NCBI GenBank assembly: GCA_010015655.1
Contig: ML976694.1
Coordinates: forward strand, 119,940-183,939
Source: Bimuria novae-zelandiae CBS 107.79
Taxonomy: Eukaryota; Ascomycota; Dothideomycetes; Pleosporales; Didymosphaeriaceae
Reading direction: 5' to 3'
Length of the DNA stretch: 64,000 nucleotides
Shown: positions 21,241 through 32,651 of the stretch, piece after piece
How the letters are laid out: each line of letters opens with the position of its first letter
Position numbering within the stretch: position 1 is the first letter of the stretch
Translations under genes and position numbers: made by a program
The notes under the pieces: generated by a model
Seen by the model: the letters and a program-made list of their open reading frames with translations, nothing else
Databases searched by the model: none
Told to the model about the DNA's origin: nothing

Positions 21241-22423
21241 ATGGCTGATGTACGTCACCACAGTGCCCAGTGCGCCCGCACAGTATCCAATTCACACCCT
21301 ACCACCACTAATAGCGCTGCATTCACACGTGGCGCACATTCTGCGTCTCCTTCAAGTGATGGATTTCTCCAGACAACATCTGACAGCTTCCCACAGGTAG
21401 ACGCCGCCGAGCGGAAACCCCGCAAATCCGTCGCTTTCGAAGATAACACCACCATCGTTGACAGCGACGGCCAGGTCACAGAGACCGCCGCCATGAACGG
21501 AGAAAAGGATAGCGCAGCGTCGCATACTGCCGGTACGTCGATCCTGCCAGCGATGCCGCAGGCACACGACGGCCGTGCGAATATTGCCGCTGACGCACAG
21601 AGTACAGGCGAGGACAAGGATGTCGACGAAGTAACCGACATGCTCGCCGGGCTCCAAAAGAAGAAGAAGAAGAAGTCCAAGACCGAAGGCGAGGAAGGCG
21701 ACGACCTGCTGTCCGGCCTCAAGAAAAAGAAGAAGAGCAAGAAGCCCAAAGATACCGACGACTTCGAGGCGCAGCTCGCGGCCAAGGTCGGCGACGAGAA
21801 GGAAGAGAAGGAGGAGCCCGAGGAGGAGCAAATTGAGGAGGGCGACATGATGAAGGGCACCGGCATCTGGGGCCATGACCAGACCAAGGAGATCCCGTAC
21901 AACATGCTGCTCAACCGCTTCTTCACGCTGCTGCACTCCCGGCACCCTGATCTCGCGTCGTCCAGCTCGAAGAGCTACAAGATCCCGCCGCCGCAGTGTC
22001 TGCGCGAAGGCAACAAGAAGACCATCTTTGCCAACATCAGCGAGATCTGCAAGCGCATGAAGCGAACAGACGAGCACGGTACGTCTCCACTACATTCAAT
22101 TGTTTTATGAGTATTTTACTAACAACTACACAGTCACACAATTTCTGTTCGCCGAATTGGGTACCTCCGGCTCCGTCGACGGCTCCCGTCGTCTCGTCAT
22201 CAAGGGTCGCTTCCAGCAAAAGCAGATCGAAAACGTCCTCCGTCGCTACATTGTCGAATACGTGTCCTGCAAGACGTGCCGCTCGCCCGATTCGGATCTC
22301 ACCAAGGGAGAGAACCGTCTGTACTTCGTTACGTGCAACAGCTGCGGTTCGCGACGATCTGTGTCGGCCATCAAGACCGGTTTCTCAGCCCAGGTCGGCA
22401 AGCGGAGGAGGCAGCAGGGTTAG
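21241..22423 (+). CDS. SUI3: Translation initiation factor eIF2, beta subunit
   Basis: Three exons: 21241-21249 (only Met-Ala-Asp), 21397-22078 and 22134-22423; 326 residues. The introns (21250-21396, 147 bases; 22079-22133, 55 bases) have GTACGT donors and CAG acceptors. The N-terminal half holds two Lys blocks (QKKKKKKSK and [11 protein letters not shown]) used by the family to bind eIF5 and eIF2B epsilon, and an acidic stretch. The C-terminal half is the conserved core: [37 protein letters not shown], and a C4 zinc finger (CKTC ... CNSC). The protein joins Met-tRNAi, GTP and the other eIF2 subunits in cytosolic start-codon selection. The core motifs make this certain. Confidence 0.95.
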
Positions 22424-22842
22424 GTTGGCTACATTTTCGCATGGCATTAGGGAGCGTTCGCTTGGACGGCTCTCGTGTTTTGTACTTGGCTCTGAAGGAC
22501 ATCTACGCGTGTGGACGTTGAGATGTGCAGAGTGGGTGTAAGGGTTTCTTCTGCGACGATAAAAATGGCATGACGAGCAATGATGGGTTCATGGGATGAC
22601 GCTCGCATGCTGGTTTCATGTACCTACAGCACGCGAACATGTATAGAAAGAGAGCTTGAAGTTGCACCATTTCGTTCTTTCATATCGTGCATCTTGACTC
22701 TCCTACCGACTTAAGTGAAGTCATATAAACATGTTTCACCCACACTACCCCAACACCGCGCTATAATATATAAACGCTGAAACACGCTCGCTCCAAACCC
22801 ATCCACTTCCCAAACCCCCTTCCTGCCACACCCAGTCCAGAT
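22424..22842. other. Convergent 3' region of SUI3 and AIM24
   Basis: Untranslated 3' ends; no gene seen. Confidence 0.5.
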
Positions 22843-24291
22843 CTACGGATTCTGCATCGCCTGTCCAGCCAACCACTGGCTAAACTCTCGCGGATTCCGT
22901 GTTTGCATGAATACAGTCCCCGGGCCCGTGAACTTGCACACCAAGCCCTCGCCGCCGGCGACGTTGGAAATGATGCCGCCGGACGCGACGCGCTCGAGGA
23001 CATACTTGCAGTTCCAGGCGACGAGGTGGTGGTTGTCGATGTAGTATTTTTCGTCTTTTTGCAACTATCCCCTGCGTTAGCGCCCCCTCAAACAATCTCA
23101 AGAAGCGCACAGAGAGCCGTAAAAGGAATAAGGGTCCAAGGTGTAAGGAATGGGTGAAGACATACATCCCTCCTAATAATCGCGCCAAAGCTCGTAACCC
23201 AAAGAATCCCCTGCCCACTAATCTTATACACAAAAAGTCCCTCGCCGCTAAAAATCGCCTTTCCAAGTCCCTGCGATTTATACTCGGTAACGATACCCTG
23301 CGTGCAGGCGAGAAACGCGTCTTTGCCGACGGACCACTGCTCGTGGCCGGCGAGTTTTATGATTGTGATGTCGCCGATAGATGGGGGCGCGAGAAGTAGT
23401 TCCCCGGGCCCGGTGTAGGTCGATTTGGTCATGTCGCCGCCGACGAGGGCTTTTTTGAGGGAGAATTTTATTTGGCCTTTGAGCGTTATGCTGGGGGTCA
23501 TGGCGATCATGGCGCCTGGAAAACATCAGCACTTCAACCTACTGTGACACTGGGCAGGAAGGGATGGTTTGGTTTGATTGGATGGGAGGGGAAGGGGAGA
23601 GGAGGGACAAACCGGGTTTAGCGGTGAAGGGACACCCGATCGCAAGCTGCACCGTCAAAATAGTATTCGTATCGCGGTGGCTCACACGGTAGCTCCCGCC
23701 GTTGAACGTTCCCACGTCATCGGTCTGCGTGCTCCCGGCGCCCGCGAACTGCGGCTGGCTCGGTGCTTGCACCTGTTGGACCTGCATTTGTGGCGCCTTC
23801 TCCTGCGGCGGCGGTGCCTGGGTGTATTGCTGGCTCAGCTGTTGCGGCGGCATGCCTGGGTGCGGACTCGGACTCGGGGCGCCATAGGGGTTTTGAGGCG
23901 GCGGGCCGGCGTTGGGAGGAGGGTAATGTTGTGCTGGTTGCTGTTGTACGTGGTGGTCTGGCGGAGGAGAGAAGTGTTGTTGTGGTGCGCCGGCGGGTGG
24001 GGGCGGGTAGTGCTGTTGCTGTTGCTGGGCGGGCGGGGATTGCGGGGGTGGAGGGTAGGATTGGCCGCCGGGAGGGGGCGCGAAGTATTGCTGTGAATGA
24101 TCTGGATGGAGTTAGGCGGGATGGGTGGTAGACGTATGAAGGATGAACCTGGCGGGGCACCGTATCCTCCCTTCTCGGGCGGTGCTGTGTACACAGTCAG
24201 CTCGTCTGGTCTTCTTCCAATGCATCTCTTTCTGCCACTCACGCGGATAGTAGTTCCCACCTGGTGGCGGACTGCCCTGGAAGCCCGACAT
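22843..24291 (-). CDS. AIM24: AIM24-type mitochondrial biogenesis protein
   Basis: Four exons on the minus strand: 24243-24291, 23613-24101, 23166-23515 and 22843-23064; 369 residues. Intron borders were set by frame continuity. For intron 1 the acceptor CCAG at 24102-24105 keeps frame, while the nearer ACAG would not. The first ~160 residues are Pro/Gln-rich and disordered. The rest is the AIM24 beta-roll: [54 protein letters not shown] and [19 protein letters not shown], with the recurring G-x-G turns of the family. In yeast, Aim24 is a mitochondrial inner-membrane protein that supports MICOS. The low-complexity N-terminus here is typical of filamentous fungal versions, which may be cytosolic, so location is uncertain. 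Confidence 0.88.
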
Positions 24292-24487
24292 GCTCAGCAA
24301 TTCAGCTTGTATGATCAAAGGGAATGCAGTTGTGGAAGACGAAGACGAGTTCCGCGTAAGTAGGGCTTTAGGTGCGGAAAAGGAAACGGCGACGAACAGG
24401 TGGTCAGAGAAACGGTCGCACGCCTGCCTAAGTAGTCGTCTATGTATAGCTCTTCACGCGCGCCATCTCCCAGCTGCTCAGCCTCAA

Positions 24488-25138
24488 TCACGTCCACCTT
24501 GTTGTAAGCGGGGTACCACTAAGCGCCGCAAGTGCCCCTCGTGTGCATGCTGGCCAATCAGACATCGTCAGCAGCCTCGTATCAATTTGGCGGCGCGGCA
24601 CAGAGTCTTGGAGGGTTGGATACATCCCAAGGAGCTTGGCGTGAACGAATGTTGATGGTAGACGTTGAAATAAACGTGCAGTGGTGAGGGTGAAGAGTGA
24701 CAGGGATGTCTGGGTTTCTTTGGCGGGGGTTAGCGTGAATTTGGACCCATCTACAAACGGCAAGGTATCTACATCCTCATACTCTGCGGCAGTGCTTACG
24801 CTCTTCTGGAGACTGGACAGCTTACCAATGCCTTCTCGATACATATACCAGAAGCCCTCAGTTTCGGAAGCGGATACCTCCAGCTGGCTAGCTTGAGACT
24901 GCGTGTGGACAGGACACTGTGCGCAACGGTACCGACTTTCACAACCCAAGTGCAACCATACTTCGCCAAGGTCGATACCCTGTCCTATCAGCACAGAATG
25001 TTTGCTGTTCCCAGCTTTGTCAGCACTAGCTGTGCCGTTGTACTCGTACGAATGAGAAGGATTGCTACTTGACGGCCTAAAGGAGCTCTCCTCATATAAA
25101 GGCCCACAGCAGATCAAACTGCGAATGGCCCGGCACAC
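24488..25138 (-). CDS. Uncertain open reading frame, 216 residues
   Basis: A 651-base uninterrupted frame that starts with ATG (MCRAIRSLICCGPLY). I recognise no family. It has several Cys residues (CCGPLY, CESRYRCAQCPVH) but no clear zinc-finger spacing. Its length is somewhat more than expected by chance. Against it, the start lies only 24 bases from the divergent oxidoreductase ATG and the frame covers that gene's TATA box. It may be spurious. Confidence 0.25.
   Translation of the reverse strand: MCRAIRSLICCGPLYEESSFRPSSSNPSHSYEYNGTASADKAGNSKHSVLIGQGIDLGEVWLHLGCESRYRCAQCPVHTQSQASQLEVSASETEGFWYMYREGIGKLSSLQKSVSTAAEYEDVDTLPFVDGSKFTLTPAKETQTSLSLFTLTTARLFQRLPSTFVHAKLLGMYPTLQDSVPRRQIDTRLLTMSDWPACTRGALAALSGTPLTTRWT
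25095..25100 (+). promoter_or_regulatory. TATA box of the oxidoreductase gene
   Basis: TATAAA stands 68 bases before the ATG at 25163. The ATG context (CAACCATGG) is good. The promoter is intact, so a truncated transcript running into the transposon is possible. Confidence 0.5.
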
Positions 25139-25228
25139 GGCTGCTATTCCGTCGCTTCAACCATGGTCTCCGATATCCGCACAACCCTTCCCTCGGGTTG
25201 CCATGTACAGGTCCCAGGGCCTGGGACC

Positions 25229-28200
25229 CAGGGTTGTCAACAAACAAATGTGCTTCAAAATTTTGATTTGATTTTGTTTGATTTTTCAAATTTAAACAAA
25301 CAAATCTTCTGTGCGCCAGATTAACAAATAAATTTAAAATAATAGGCTTCTCTATTTAAATATTTTAAGTTTATTTAAAAATAGCTATTAGACCTGTTAT
25401 AGCCTAGCCCTACTATATAATATAATATTAGCTAAATAATCGCGTACTTCCCGCGTATACAGCACGTTAACGCTTAACTTACCTATATTCCTTACTTTAG
25501 CCTGCCTATATAGCTTACTTTTTCGCGCCTTTGCACACACACGTTTACGCCTATTATGCCTCTAAAATAAAGCTATAAGTCCGCTAAGGCAGTTAAACCT
25601 GCACCTAAACGTCCCTATTATACGCCTAAGCCCTTATAGAAGGTGCGCTAAAGTATTAATAGTTAGCTAACTAAGCGCGATAGTACGCCTAAGCCTTTAT
25701 CTATATAGCCTGTAGAGCCNNNNNNNNNNNNNNNNNNNNNNNNNNNNNNNNNNNNNNNNNNNNNNNNNNNNNNNNNNNNNNNNNNNNNNNNNNNNNNNNN
25801 NNNNNNNNNNNNNNNNNNNNNNNNNNNNNNNNNNNNNNNNNNNNNNNNNNNNNNNNNNNNNNNNNNNNNNNNNNNNNNNNNNNNNNNNNNNNNNNNNNNN
25901 NNNNNNNNNNNNNNNNNNNNNNNNNNNNNNNNNNNNNNNNNNNNNNNNNNNNNNNNNNNNNNNNNNNNNNNNNNNNNNNNNNNNNNNNNNNNNNNNNNNN
26001 NNNNNNNNNNNNNNNNNNNNNNNNNNNNNNNNNNNNNNNNNNNNNNNNNNNNNNNNNNNNNNNNNNNNNNNNNNNNNNNNNNNNNNNNNNNNNNNNNNNN
26101 NNNNNNNNNNNNNNNNNNNNNNNNNNNNNNNNNNNNNNNNNNNNNNNNNNNNNNNNNNNNNNNNNNNNNNNNNNNNNNNNNNNNNNNNNNNNNNNNNNNN
26201 NNNNNNNNNNNNNNNNNNNNNNNNNNNNNNNNNNNNNNNNNNNNNNNNNNNNNNNNNNNNNNNNNNNNNNNNNNNNNNNNNNNNNNNNNNNNNNNNNNNN
26301 NNNNNNNNNNNNNNNNNNNNNNNNNNNNNNNNNNNNNNNNNNNNNNNNNNNNNNNNNNNNNNNNGGTAGCTATACTTTAGCTAGTTAATAATAATAGAGC
26401 TCTCCGCGAGTTTAAAACACTAGCTTTCTATAAGATAATAAGATTTGCTAACCCTAAGGCAGAGGCAGCGCTATAGAGCTCTTATAATAGCGTAGCGAGC
26501 TTTGTAATAAAGCTCTATAGCTATATAAAGCCGCAAGTGGTGCGCGCGTTAGCGAAGGCGGAGAGTAAAGTGCATATAAGCTTTAATAGGTAGACTACTA
26601 AAGGTAGCAAACGTGGCTTCTTTGCTATAGTTACGCACTACGTTAACTATAAAGGCGCGATAGTTAACCTGCCTATAGCGCTGCCACAAGTTATAGGTGC
26701 TTACTCTAGCGAGGCTATCGCTAACGCTGTTGCTGCTATCCTGGAATACTTTAGTATTAATCGCAATAAACTTAGGTACTTTATACTTAATAACGCCACT
26801 AATAACAATACTACTATTAATAAACTTGCTATAATATATAACTTTAATAGCACTAAACAACGCCTCTACTACGCTTACTACATACTTAACCTTATTAGCT
26901 AAATAATTATATTTAGTCGCGACGCCGACGCGTACAAGAACAAGCCTAAGAATATAAAAAAGGAAGAGTTTTATATAAAGGAGTAGCGAAAGAATAGACT
27001 ATTAGGCGTCTTCTTTAATATGATAAACTATATTAACACGCCAAATTAGTACAGCCTCTTTACAAGCTGTTAGCGGCAGGCTATAAAAAAGATATCTTAA
27101 AGCGCTATCTTTATTAGCATACGTGAGCTAGTCAAGCCTGTAATTACGCGCTAGAATAGCTATTATAGTGCACTTAAGCGTAGGGTTAAGCTTTAACAAG
27201 CTATTACCTCGTATACTAATTACTATATAACAAAGACTAAAGTAGCTAACTCTACTGCGCGAACTCGCAGTAACAAGCTTCTATTAGCACTGCGATAGAT
27301 AAGGTTAATAGGGCTTATAGCTATAGATTAGGCGGTTATTAACGACTACATCGCTATACTATAGCTACTTAAGTTTACAACTAATCGCCTCTAAGGCCGC
27401 GATAAAAGCGGTTATTATAGCGCGCTGTACGAGGTAATTCCTATATTAAAGTCTATAATTACTAAGCTAGATGCCCGCCTTAAGTCTTATAAAGGCGTCA
27501 ACTTTACCCTAACTAAGGCGCCTAAAAACCACCTGCTAATTAACCTACGCGCCGTAAAGAAGAAAGCGATTAAATACTTTAAAAAGCTACTTAAAGCACC
27601 CGTTTACTACACTACTATGGCACTCTACCTACGCTATAAGACATACTGCAAGCGTTTATAGTAGCACAAACCTAAGGTCTACAACCGCTGCCACGCGTAG
27701 TTTCTACAACTATAGACAGCCTACAAGCTTGCTAACGCCGCAACTATAACACTAGTTACACTACTAAAGCCCTTAATAAGTAGCTTTAATAACACTATTA
27801 ACGCTATACTTAAAGCTAGCGATTGCGAGTGCACCAAGACGGCGAAGGATAAGTATAATTAGTAGCTAGAAAAGCTACTATAGATAGCTTAATAATATAA
27901 AACAGGCGTTATAGCTATATAGTACTAGCTTAGGTTAAAGCTAAAGTACCTACATCTTTTACAGCTTGCAATTAACTTACTCTTAATTCCTGCCTCTAGT
28001 AGCGACTGTAAAAAAGTCTTCTTAGGTACTGGCAATATAATAGACCCACAGAGGCGGAAAATAAGCTTATAGTTACTAGCTACTCTTATATGTACGCAGC
28101 GATGGATAAGGGCAGGTTTTAAGCCTCTAAGCGCGATAGTAGTAGTAAAGTACTACAAAGAAACGCTTATTAAAAGCTTTAGGATAGAGGAGTAGAAGGA

Positions 28201-28390
28201 GTCGCTATAGTAATTGCTATATAAATTACTTTTTACAGTCTCTAGCTTCTTAAAATTCAAACAAACAATTTAAACAAAAGCACCCCTACAGTCTATCAAA
28301 ATTAAACAAACAAACTACAACACTATAAAATCGTCAAACAAAGCAAAACTCAGCTTCAAATATTGTTTGTTTTGTTTGTTGACAACTCTG
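25229..28390 (+). mobile_element. hAT transposon in the oxidoreductase gene
   Basis: The left end CAGGGTTGTCAACAAACAAA and the complement of the right end agree at 19 of 20 bases. CTGGGACC flanks both sides (25221-25228 and 28391-28398), a perfect 8-bp duplication, the hAT hallmark. CAAACAAA-type subterminal repeats follow the ends. On the + strand, transposase sequence is readable but broken by TAG/TAA: FDGWTTKGSNRGFFAIVTHY, LPIALPQVIGAYSSEAIANA, YFILNNATNN (Asn where Asp of the active site is expected, as RIP G-to-A would give), AVKKKAIKYFKKLLKAPVYY, and the dimerisation region LIPASSSDCKKVF. Bases 25720-26364 are an assembly gap. The transposase cannot be functional; movement would need a helper. 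Confidence 0.9.
25720..26364. other. Assembly gap (645 N)
   Basis: A run of unknown bases inside the hAT element, over the N-terminal half of its transposase. The true length is unknown. Confidence 0.99.
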
Positions 28391-29811
28391 CTGGGACCCA
28401 CCCTCAGGATATCGTCTCCAACCGATGGTCTGATGTTCTCGTCTCTACACCTCATTCCGTGGCAACGCCCACTTCTACTAAAGATATTATCGCCACAATC
28501 GAGTACGCGAACAAGCATAAGCTCAAAATTATACCTGCCGGAGGCGGCCGCGGCTCGTTTGTGCCCATCACGCAAGATGTGATGTACCTGGATCTCAAAA
28601 ACTTTTCTTCCTTCGAGTTGGACAAGGAGAAGGGCGAGGTTCGCATTGGTGGAGGGTGTGTATCGGGGCCGATGTTGAAAGGTCTCGCGGAACAGGGCTT
28701 CTATACTGCAATGCCTAACTCAAACGGTGTCGGAATGACTGGCGCACTGTTCGGAGGGCTGAACCACCCGCTAGTCGGAATCCACGGGATGGGCATCGAC
28801 ATGGTGAAGTCCTTCACCATCATCCCATTCAGCTCCTCAGACGACGGACCCCTCAGACCAATCACTGTTAGCAACGCGTCTACGGGCGAAGAAAGGAAGC
28901 TGTTCGACGTCCTCCGCGGTGCAGGACATGGCTTCGGCGTCATCATCAGCACCATTCTCGAAGCCCACCCCATCGCGAGCCTCTCCCTCAACAACGGTGA
29001 TAAAGTGTGGCAGCGCACCCTTGTCTTCCCACCTCCCTCCCTCCAAACCGCAGTCGACACCTACCTCTCCCTTCAATCACAGGTTCCACCAGAGATGAAC
29101 TTCTTCCTCGGCTTCATGCGCTCACCACCCACCGCACCCCGTCCCGGCGTCCCAATCATCCTCCTCTCAACTTCCTTCTTCGGTCCCTCTTCCGCCGCAG
29201 AAGCCGCCACCGCGCTGACATTCTCTCCCGCCGTGCTCGCGAGCACCGTCACCGCCACCACGGTAATGACGCCATTCGGGGATATAAACAACGCGCTCGA
29301 CCCCGCCAACGCACCAGGGGGGTTCAAACAACTCCACGGAGCTATGCTGCACACCGTTTCCGCGTCAAGTCTCACCCGCGCCTTTGAGGCATACATATCC
29401 CTGACTGGGACGCACCCGTCTCTCTCGGCACCCGCTTGCTCGATCCTCTTCCCTACTTGCAACACTACGGTCTCCTCTACCCCGTCTACGAGTTCGATCC
29501 CTAGGTCGAACTTCTACAATCCCCGCGATCGCGGCGTATACGCACAGATTAAAACAGCGTTTCACTCCACCGAAGGTAAACGGGAAGCCGATGCGTTCGC
29601 GAAAGAGGTGTTTGATATAGTGAGGGAGGAAGACAGGAGTGCTAGGAGGAGGGATTGGGCGTTTGCGAATAATCTTGTGGGTGGGATGGAGGTGGGGGAT
29701 GTGTACACAGAGGAGCAGATTGAAGATGTGGAGAGGGTCGCGAGTGTGTGGGATGAGAGGGGTGTGGGGTGGAGGCCGGCGCAGCAAGGGTGGAGCAGCG
29801 TGGGCGATTAG

Positions 29812-30221
29812 GAAGGAGTAAAGGGCAGGGTAGTTGGGGATCTTGCGGATAGGTCTGCGTGAAGGGTGGCGGTGAGGTATGAGTAGACTAGTTTGGCGGC
29901 ACAGGGTGTGTGAGGGATGTTAGGCTTCTAGGTTATGTTTATTTCCTGGGCCTCACAGCTTCTAACAGTTCCATACAGAGGACGGAAACAGCGCCAGTGT
30001 GTCCTGCGTCAGACACACAGCCCGCCCTAAAAAATCCGTTTCTCAACGGCGCATTCTACCGAAATACCCCCACTACCGCAGCCTGCTCACCCCTAGGATC
30101 AACAAGCTTTACCCTACAACGAGCCGTGAACTTAAGTGCCAGAAAGTCTCTGCTCAGACCAATGCAGGACTGTTTGCTTCAGAGTTGGGCACTTTGCTGG
30201 GAGGTAGCTGAGGCATCCGTA
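29812..30221. other. Spacer
   Basis: Convergent 3' region of the oxidoreductase and the minus-strand ankyrin-type gene. No gene seen. Confidence 0.5.
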
Positions 30222-30811
30222 TCAGCAGAACCCCATGTTGCTTCGCAAAATCGAATGAACCCTGAAGAACTCGTTCTTTGACAGAAATGACTCCTCCTCA
30301 TCGTTGAGCTCGGCATAGCTGCCATTTTTCTGCACAAGCTCGGCTTCGACATAAACCCCTTTCATGAGACACCCATGGTTCTGGGGCAGCTGAAATCATG
30401 TTAGCAGGTGATCGAGACGTTCCTTGACAATTCAGGATATTGGCGACTTACCTCAACCATATCCCGTCGCCCAAGTCGAGCTGTGAGCCGTACCGGTGCA
30501 ATCCTCTTCTCACCCACTTGCTTGGCTTTGTGCTTAGCTTCGCGCTTAGCTTCGCGTCTACGAGCGCGTCTACGAGCACTCTTGCTCGCTGGCCCCCTGC
30601 CACTCACGTCAACGCTAGGAAGAACTGCAATGCTGTCCACTCGGTCGACGCCATTGGGACTAGCGCCAGCTTTCAGCACCGCCTCCACACACCCCAAGTA
30701 CCCTCGGACAATCGCCACGAGAAGCGGCGACCCGTTCGTACAAAGATCCCAATCATCGAAGTCAATTGCGAAGAGGCGTGGAAACTGCGGGGAACCTGCC
30801 GTAAGTATCAA
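30222..30811 (-). CDS. Ankyrin-repeat protein with a basic insert, start uncertain
   Basis: Two exons are supported: one ending at 30452 and 30222-30389, joined across a 62-base intron (GTAAGT...TTTCAG, 30390-30451). The first part has one clear ankyrin unit, NGSPLLVAIVRGYLGCVEAVLKAGASPNG. An Arg/Lys-rich stretch follows (SARRRARRREAKREAKHKAK) that could be a nuclear localisation signal, then a second helix pair ending RLGRRDMVE. The spliced C-terminus ends KNEFFRVHSILRSNMGFC. The 5' end is unclear: no in-frame ATG directly precedes the ankyrin unit, and CCGCAG near 30795 could be an acceptor from an upstream exon. The gene is divergent from the ankyrin-type gene at 30954. Function unknown. 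Confidence 0.55.
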
Positions 30812-30953
30812 TACGCAGCACTATGACTGTTTGTTGCGAATCTCCACAGGTGCCTTCTGCCATGAGATCGAAGATGAGATCTTCTTTGTATCATCGTGGA
30901 CTCTTCATGACCTCATGCCTATGAAATTGTAAAATCGTCCAGCTGAGCCGATC

Positions 30954-32099
30954 ATGTGGCACTATCACTACCGAACCATTAAGCAAAACCGCGGTGGAGC
31001 TCAGGGCGCTAATCGACGACTTCCGGATTACATCAATGCCATGGCGGAATTTCTATGCCGCGAGCTAGATTCGACTAACCCAGAGCAGCAAGGCGAATGC
31101 GTACAGACTGTGTGTCAGATAGTCACGCGTAGCGATCGCTACTATCGATTTATGATCATGCCTGAAGGGAATACCCGCGGCCAACGTCTAAGCCGGAATC
31201 CGTATCCGATGGAACGCTGCGGATACATCACAACAGGAGATCTCACCGTCGCTGACAAACTCGCAGCAGCAGCTGGTACGGAAAATTTCGACCTCGTCAA
31301 CTCTTTATTACCCCAGTTTCAACGACCTGTAAAGGGTACGCAGGTTGCTGAAAACGTCTTCGGCTATGCGCTATTCAACGCCGCGGCGACGGGAAACCCT
31401 CCCGTGGTTCGAGCTATTTCTGGTTATCTGGACCGCGCCGAACGGGTTGAGTGGTCTAATTACATTGCTCATGTCCTCTTTCTCCTAGAGAACCTCCGGT
31501 TCGATAAAGCATTGGAGGCCGCAATGGTGCACTGCAAGACCACCGCAATCTCCAAGCTTTTCCTCCGCCTGTGCAAGACCCACCTTCTGTGGGTGCGAGA
31601 CCCTCATTTCCACGGTCCGCCTCAAAATGCCTTCCTTATGAGTGCAATTCGCTCGAAGACGGCCGAAAACGTCCGTTTGATCCTCTATTTCCCCTTCCCT
31701 GATGGTACAGTTCCTTATGTGGGAATGGAAGCACTTTGTGACGCTTGCACATATGGGAGCCTCGAAGTCGTCACAGAGCTCCTGAAGCACATGCCTACAA
31801 ACGAGGTCATCTACGAAATTGCACCCTACCGCTATGGTGAAACTGCGTTGACCATAGCGATTCGATACGGGGATTTGGCTATGGTGAAGGCAGTTTTGGA
31901 GGCTGGTGCAGATATCCATGGAAGTTGGGAGAGCCGCCACTTTCGTAGGGTCACGATACGTACACTCCATCTCGCTATGTTCCTTGGGAAGAAAGACATT
32001 GTACGGGTATGTCTCTAGCGTGCCAATGTGTAACAATGCACGGTGGAAGCGCAAACAGGCTAACAGAAATAGATACTTATCGAGCGCGGCCGGTTGTGA
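30954..32099 (+). CDS. Ankyrin-repeat protein
   Basis: Exon 1 is 30954-32006 and exon 2 is 32073-32099, with a 66-base GTATGT...TAG intron; 359 residues. The splice is chosen because it turns KDIVR|ILIERG into a normal ankyrin helix end. Visible ankyrin units include MEALCDACTYGSLEVVTELLKH, YGETALTIAIRYGDLAMVKAVLEAGADI and TLHLAMFLGKKDIVRILIERG; more diverged helical repeats precede them (VFGYALFNAAATGNPPVVRAI). No catalytic domain is seen. The real start could be the ATG at 30954 or one at 31039. Such proteins in fungi are often lineage-specific and of unknown role. Confidence 0.6.
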
Positions 32100-32651
32100 C
32101 TCATCGCGTGCCTGTTGCTGACACCAGAGGCGCTGTTGACAACCCGAGAACCATCGAGGAACTTTGGAAGCTTTTAGCAACAAAAGCTCCACTGCAGGGG
32201 GTGTAAAATCATTCAGGCACCAAACGCAAGCGCGGATGCAAGATGGAAGGTGTGCGCAGTGATGGGTTTTTCGTGGTGTTTGGTTATGTTCCTTTTTCAA
32301 AGCGGGGTGGGAATTATCATCTGAAGGTGCTAGGTCGCTACTGGGTTATCTCTGAAGCGTCAAGGGAAGTTATGATGCTGCGGATTTGTTTGTCGGAATT
32401 ACCTTCCAGTTGATTACACCGGGACCGGCGTAAAATCGGGATTCTCGTTTCCCGATTGGGAAGGTCGGTTGCCTGGTATGAGTCAGCGCTTGCTCGAAGT
32501 ACAAGCTGGCGAGGTCGGAAGTATTTGCATCACAAGTTTAAGTGCAGCGGATGGACAATACATACATCAATGATTCATTGTATTTCAATCTTTACGCCGT
32601 CCAAGCATTCCCAAGTCAGCACCCCCCTACATTCCTTTGCAACTAGTCACC
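32100..32651. other. Spacer before the acetyltransferase
   Basis: No gene supported; contains the acetyltransferase promoter. Confidence 0.5.

Larger units (their letters stand above)
25163..29811 (+). pseudogene. FAD-dependent oxidoreductase split by a hAT transposon
   Basis: The first 22 codons (25163-25228: MVSDIRTTL...PGPGT) run exactly to the end of the left target duplication. The gene continues after the right duplication at 28399 with HPQDIVSNRWSDVLVSTP. Skipping the element and one duplication copy leaves one frame of 492 residues. The FAD-binding PCMH fold is visible: PTSTKDIIATIEYANKH, then PAGGGRGSF, IGGGCVSGPM and GVGMTGALFGGLNHPLVG, followed by GAGHGFGVI. Family members oxidise small metabolites such as sugars, alkaloids or polyketide intermediates; the substrate here is unknown. 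The 3' portion has no lesion, so the insertion looks recent or the gene is still active in other strains. As it stands, the N-terminus is separated and no in-frame ATG precedes the FAD motif. Confidence 0.85.

Noticed and set aside
21352..22077. Minus-strand frames opposite SUI3
   Set aside because: Leu/Phe-rich shadows created by the Lys-codon tracts of eIF2 beta.
28363..28398. Oxidoreductase start inside the transposon end
   Set aside because: The frame opens with TTG in the terminal repeat; the true ATG with good context is at 25163 on the other side of the element.
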